From assembly GCA_040394475.1 (NCBI GenBank), contig JBEBSD010000025.1, positions 1-64,000 of the forward strand: a stretch of 64,000 nucleotides of DNA, written 5' to 3'. This stretch comes from JBEBSD01 sp040394475. Its GTDB lineage: Bacteria; Bacteroidota; Bacteroidia; Cytophagales; Spirosomataceae. Positions 63,336-64,000 of this stretch are shown here, piece by piece. Position 1 is the first letter of the stretch. The number at the start of each line of letters is the position of its first letter. Both the position numbers and the translations under genes were made by a program. The notes under the pieces were generated by a model that was not told the DNA's origin, ran no database searches, and was given only the letters and a program-made list of their open reading frames with translations.

Positions 63336-64000
63336 ATGAGTGTAGCGAAGAATGCTGTTAAGTACCTGTTGTTCAGTTTATTGTTGATTGTAGTCGACCA
63401 GGTTACCAAATTGCTGGTACACTATTATATGGAGCCGGGTTTTCCGGGACAGCTTGTATTGATCGGGAATTGGCTGAAATTACATTATGTACTGAACCCG
63501 GGAATGGCTTTCGGGATGCAGCTGGGGCATGAATATGGAAAACTCCTGCTGACGTTATTCCGCCTGGGAGCCATGACGGTTATCGGCTGGTACCTCGTGC
63601 GGCTGGCGCTCAGAGGGGCTTCCCCGACGTTGTTGTGGGCGCTTTCGCTGATTTTGGCAGGTGCAGTCGGGAATGTGATTGACAGTACATTTTATGGGGT
63701 ATTGCTGGGAAATGCTCCTTATGGATCGCCGACCCCCTGGTTTCACGGTCAGGTAATTGATATGATTTTCGTCGATTTCTGGGAAGGGTTCCTACCCGAC
63801 TGGCTTCCCATCTGGGGCGGACAGTATTATTCGACTCCCATTTTTAATGTAGCGGATTCCTGTATTTTTATCGGGGTATGTATTATCCTGATTTTCCAGG
63901 GACATTTCGTTACGCCGGATGAAACAGAAACGGATGAAACAGACGGCGAAGAAGCGGACCACGAAGAAACAGCGGAAGAACCGGCATCCGGTGCTGTCAC
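63336..64000 (+). CDS. lspA: Lipoprotein signal peptidase (LspA), cut by the window end
   Basis: The first 221 residues are visible, and no stop occurs before the edge. Four membrane segments. Catalytic Asp D116 lies in VGNVIDSTFYG and D174 in IFNVADSCIF; LNPGMAFGM is the third conserved block. Between the two Asp there is an insert with PTPWFHGQVIDMIFVDFWEG, usual in Bacteroidota. From about residue 193 the tail is very acidic (DETETDETDGEEADHEE), rich in Glu, Asp and Thr. It removes signal peptides from lipid-modified prolipoproteins such as those at 54808 and 53662. Placed 7 bases after proline dehydrogenase. Confidence 0.93.
   Translation, partial: MSVAKNAVKYLLFSLLLIVVDQVTKLLVHYYMEPGFPGQLVLIGNWLKLHYVLNPGMAFGMQLGHEYGKLLLTLFRLGAMTVIGWYLVRLALRGASPTLLWALSLILAGAVGNVIDSTFYGVLLGNAPYGSPTPWFHGQVIDMIFVDFWEGFLPDWLPIWGGQYYSTPIFNVADSCIFIGVCIILIFQGHFVTPDETETDETDGEEADHEETAEEPASGAV

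Overview
The window comes from a Bacteroidota chromosome, most likely order Cytophagales (Spirosomaceae-like). The evidence is SusC/SusD and other TonB-dependent receptors, LytTR two-component genes, the DUF2480, DUF4296 and Bat families, a DAHP synthase fused to chorismate mutase, and several promoter -7 boxes of the Bacteroidota form TAnnTTTG. Few genes have a clear Shine-Dalgarno sequence. Genus and species cannot be fixed from the sequence alone.

Layout. 1-8.5 kb (minus strand): part of a RiPP (class I lanthipeptide-type) locus. Read in the direction of transcription it holds a LytS-like kinase, a LytTR regulator, a candidate 42-residue precursor peptide, a full-length LanB-type dehydratase, a UGT-type glycosyltransferase broken by a one-base frameshift, and a fusion of a degenerate C39-like domain, VKOR and thioredoxin. 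The locus runs off the left edge, so LanC, protease and exporter genes may lie outside. 8.7-11.5 kb: a six-cysteine 40-residue ORF behind a good promoter box, then a TonB-dependent receptor. 11.6-23 kb: mixed housekeeping and transport genes (secreted coiled-coil protein, THUMP-like methyltransferase, MHS-family transporter, small membrane protein, acetyl-CoA synthetase, TonB receptor, chorismate mutase/prephenate dehydratase, ParE).

23.2-47.7 kb (plus strand): a roughly 24-kb surface polysaccharide locus with tightly packed, often overlapping genes. It has SLBB outer-membrane export and Wzz-like proteins, a Wzm/Wzt ABC exporter with an extended Wzt, a DegT aminotransferase, WbqC, NeuD-like and WcaF-like acetyltransferases, about nine glycosyltransferases, a Wzy/WaaL-like membrane protein, an acyltransferase-3, an SGNH-like protein and a WecA-type initiating transferase. 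Together these suggest a lipid-linked, acylated polysaccharide containing amino sugar, exported by an ABC transporter. No flippase is visible.

47.7-64 kb: MFS transporter, YigZ, DUF2480, RNase HII, a Bat-type operon (VWA, BatD-like, DUF58), DUF4296 lipoprotein, dolichol-phosphate mannosyltransferase-like enzyme, a SusC/SusD pair with a divergent AraC regulator, DAHP synthase/chorismate mutase, proline dehydrogenase and a window-truncated lspA.

No rRNA, tRNA, CRISPR array, transposase or phage gene was recognised. Several short tandem repeats and long perfect palindromes lie at gene ends.
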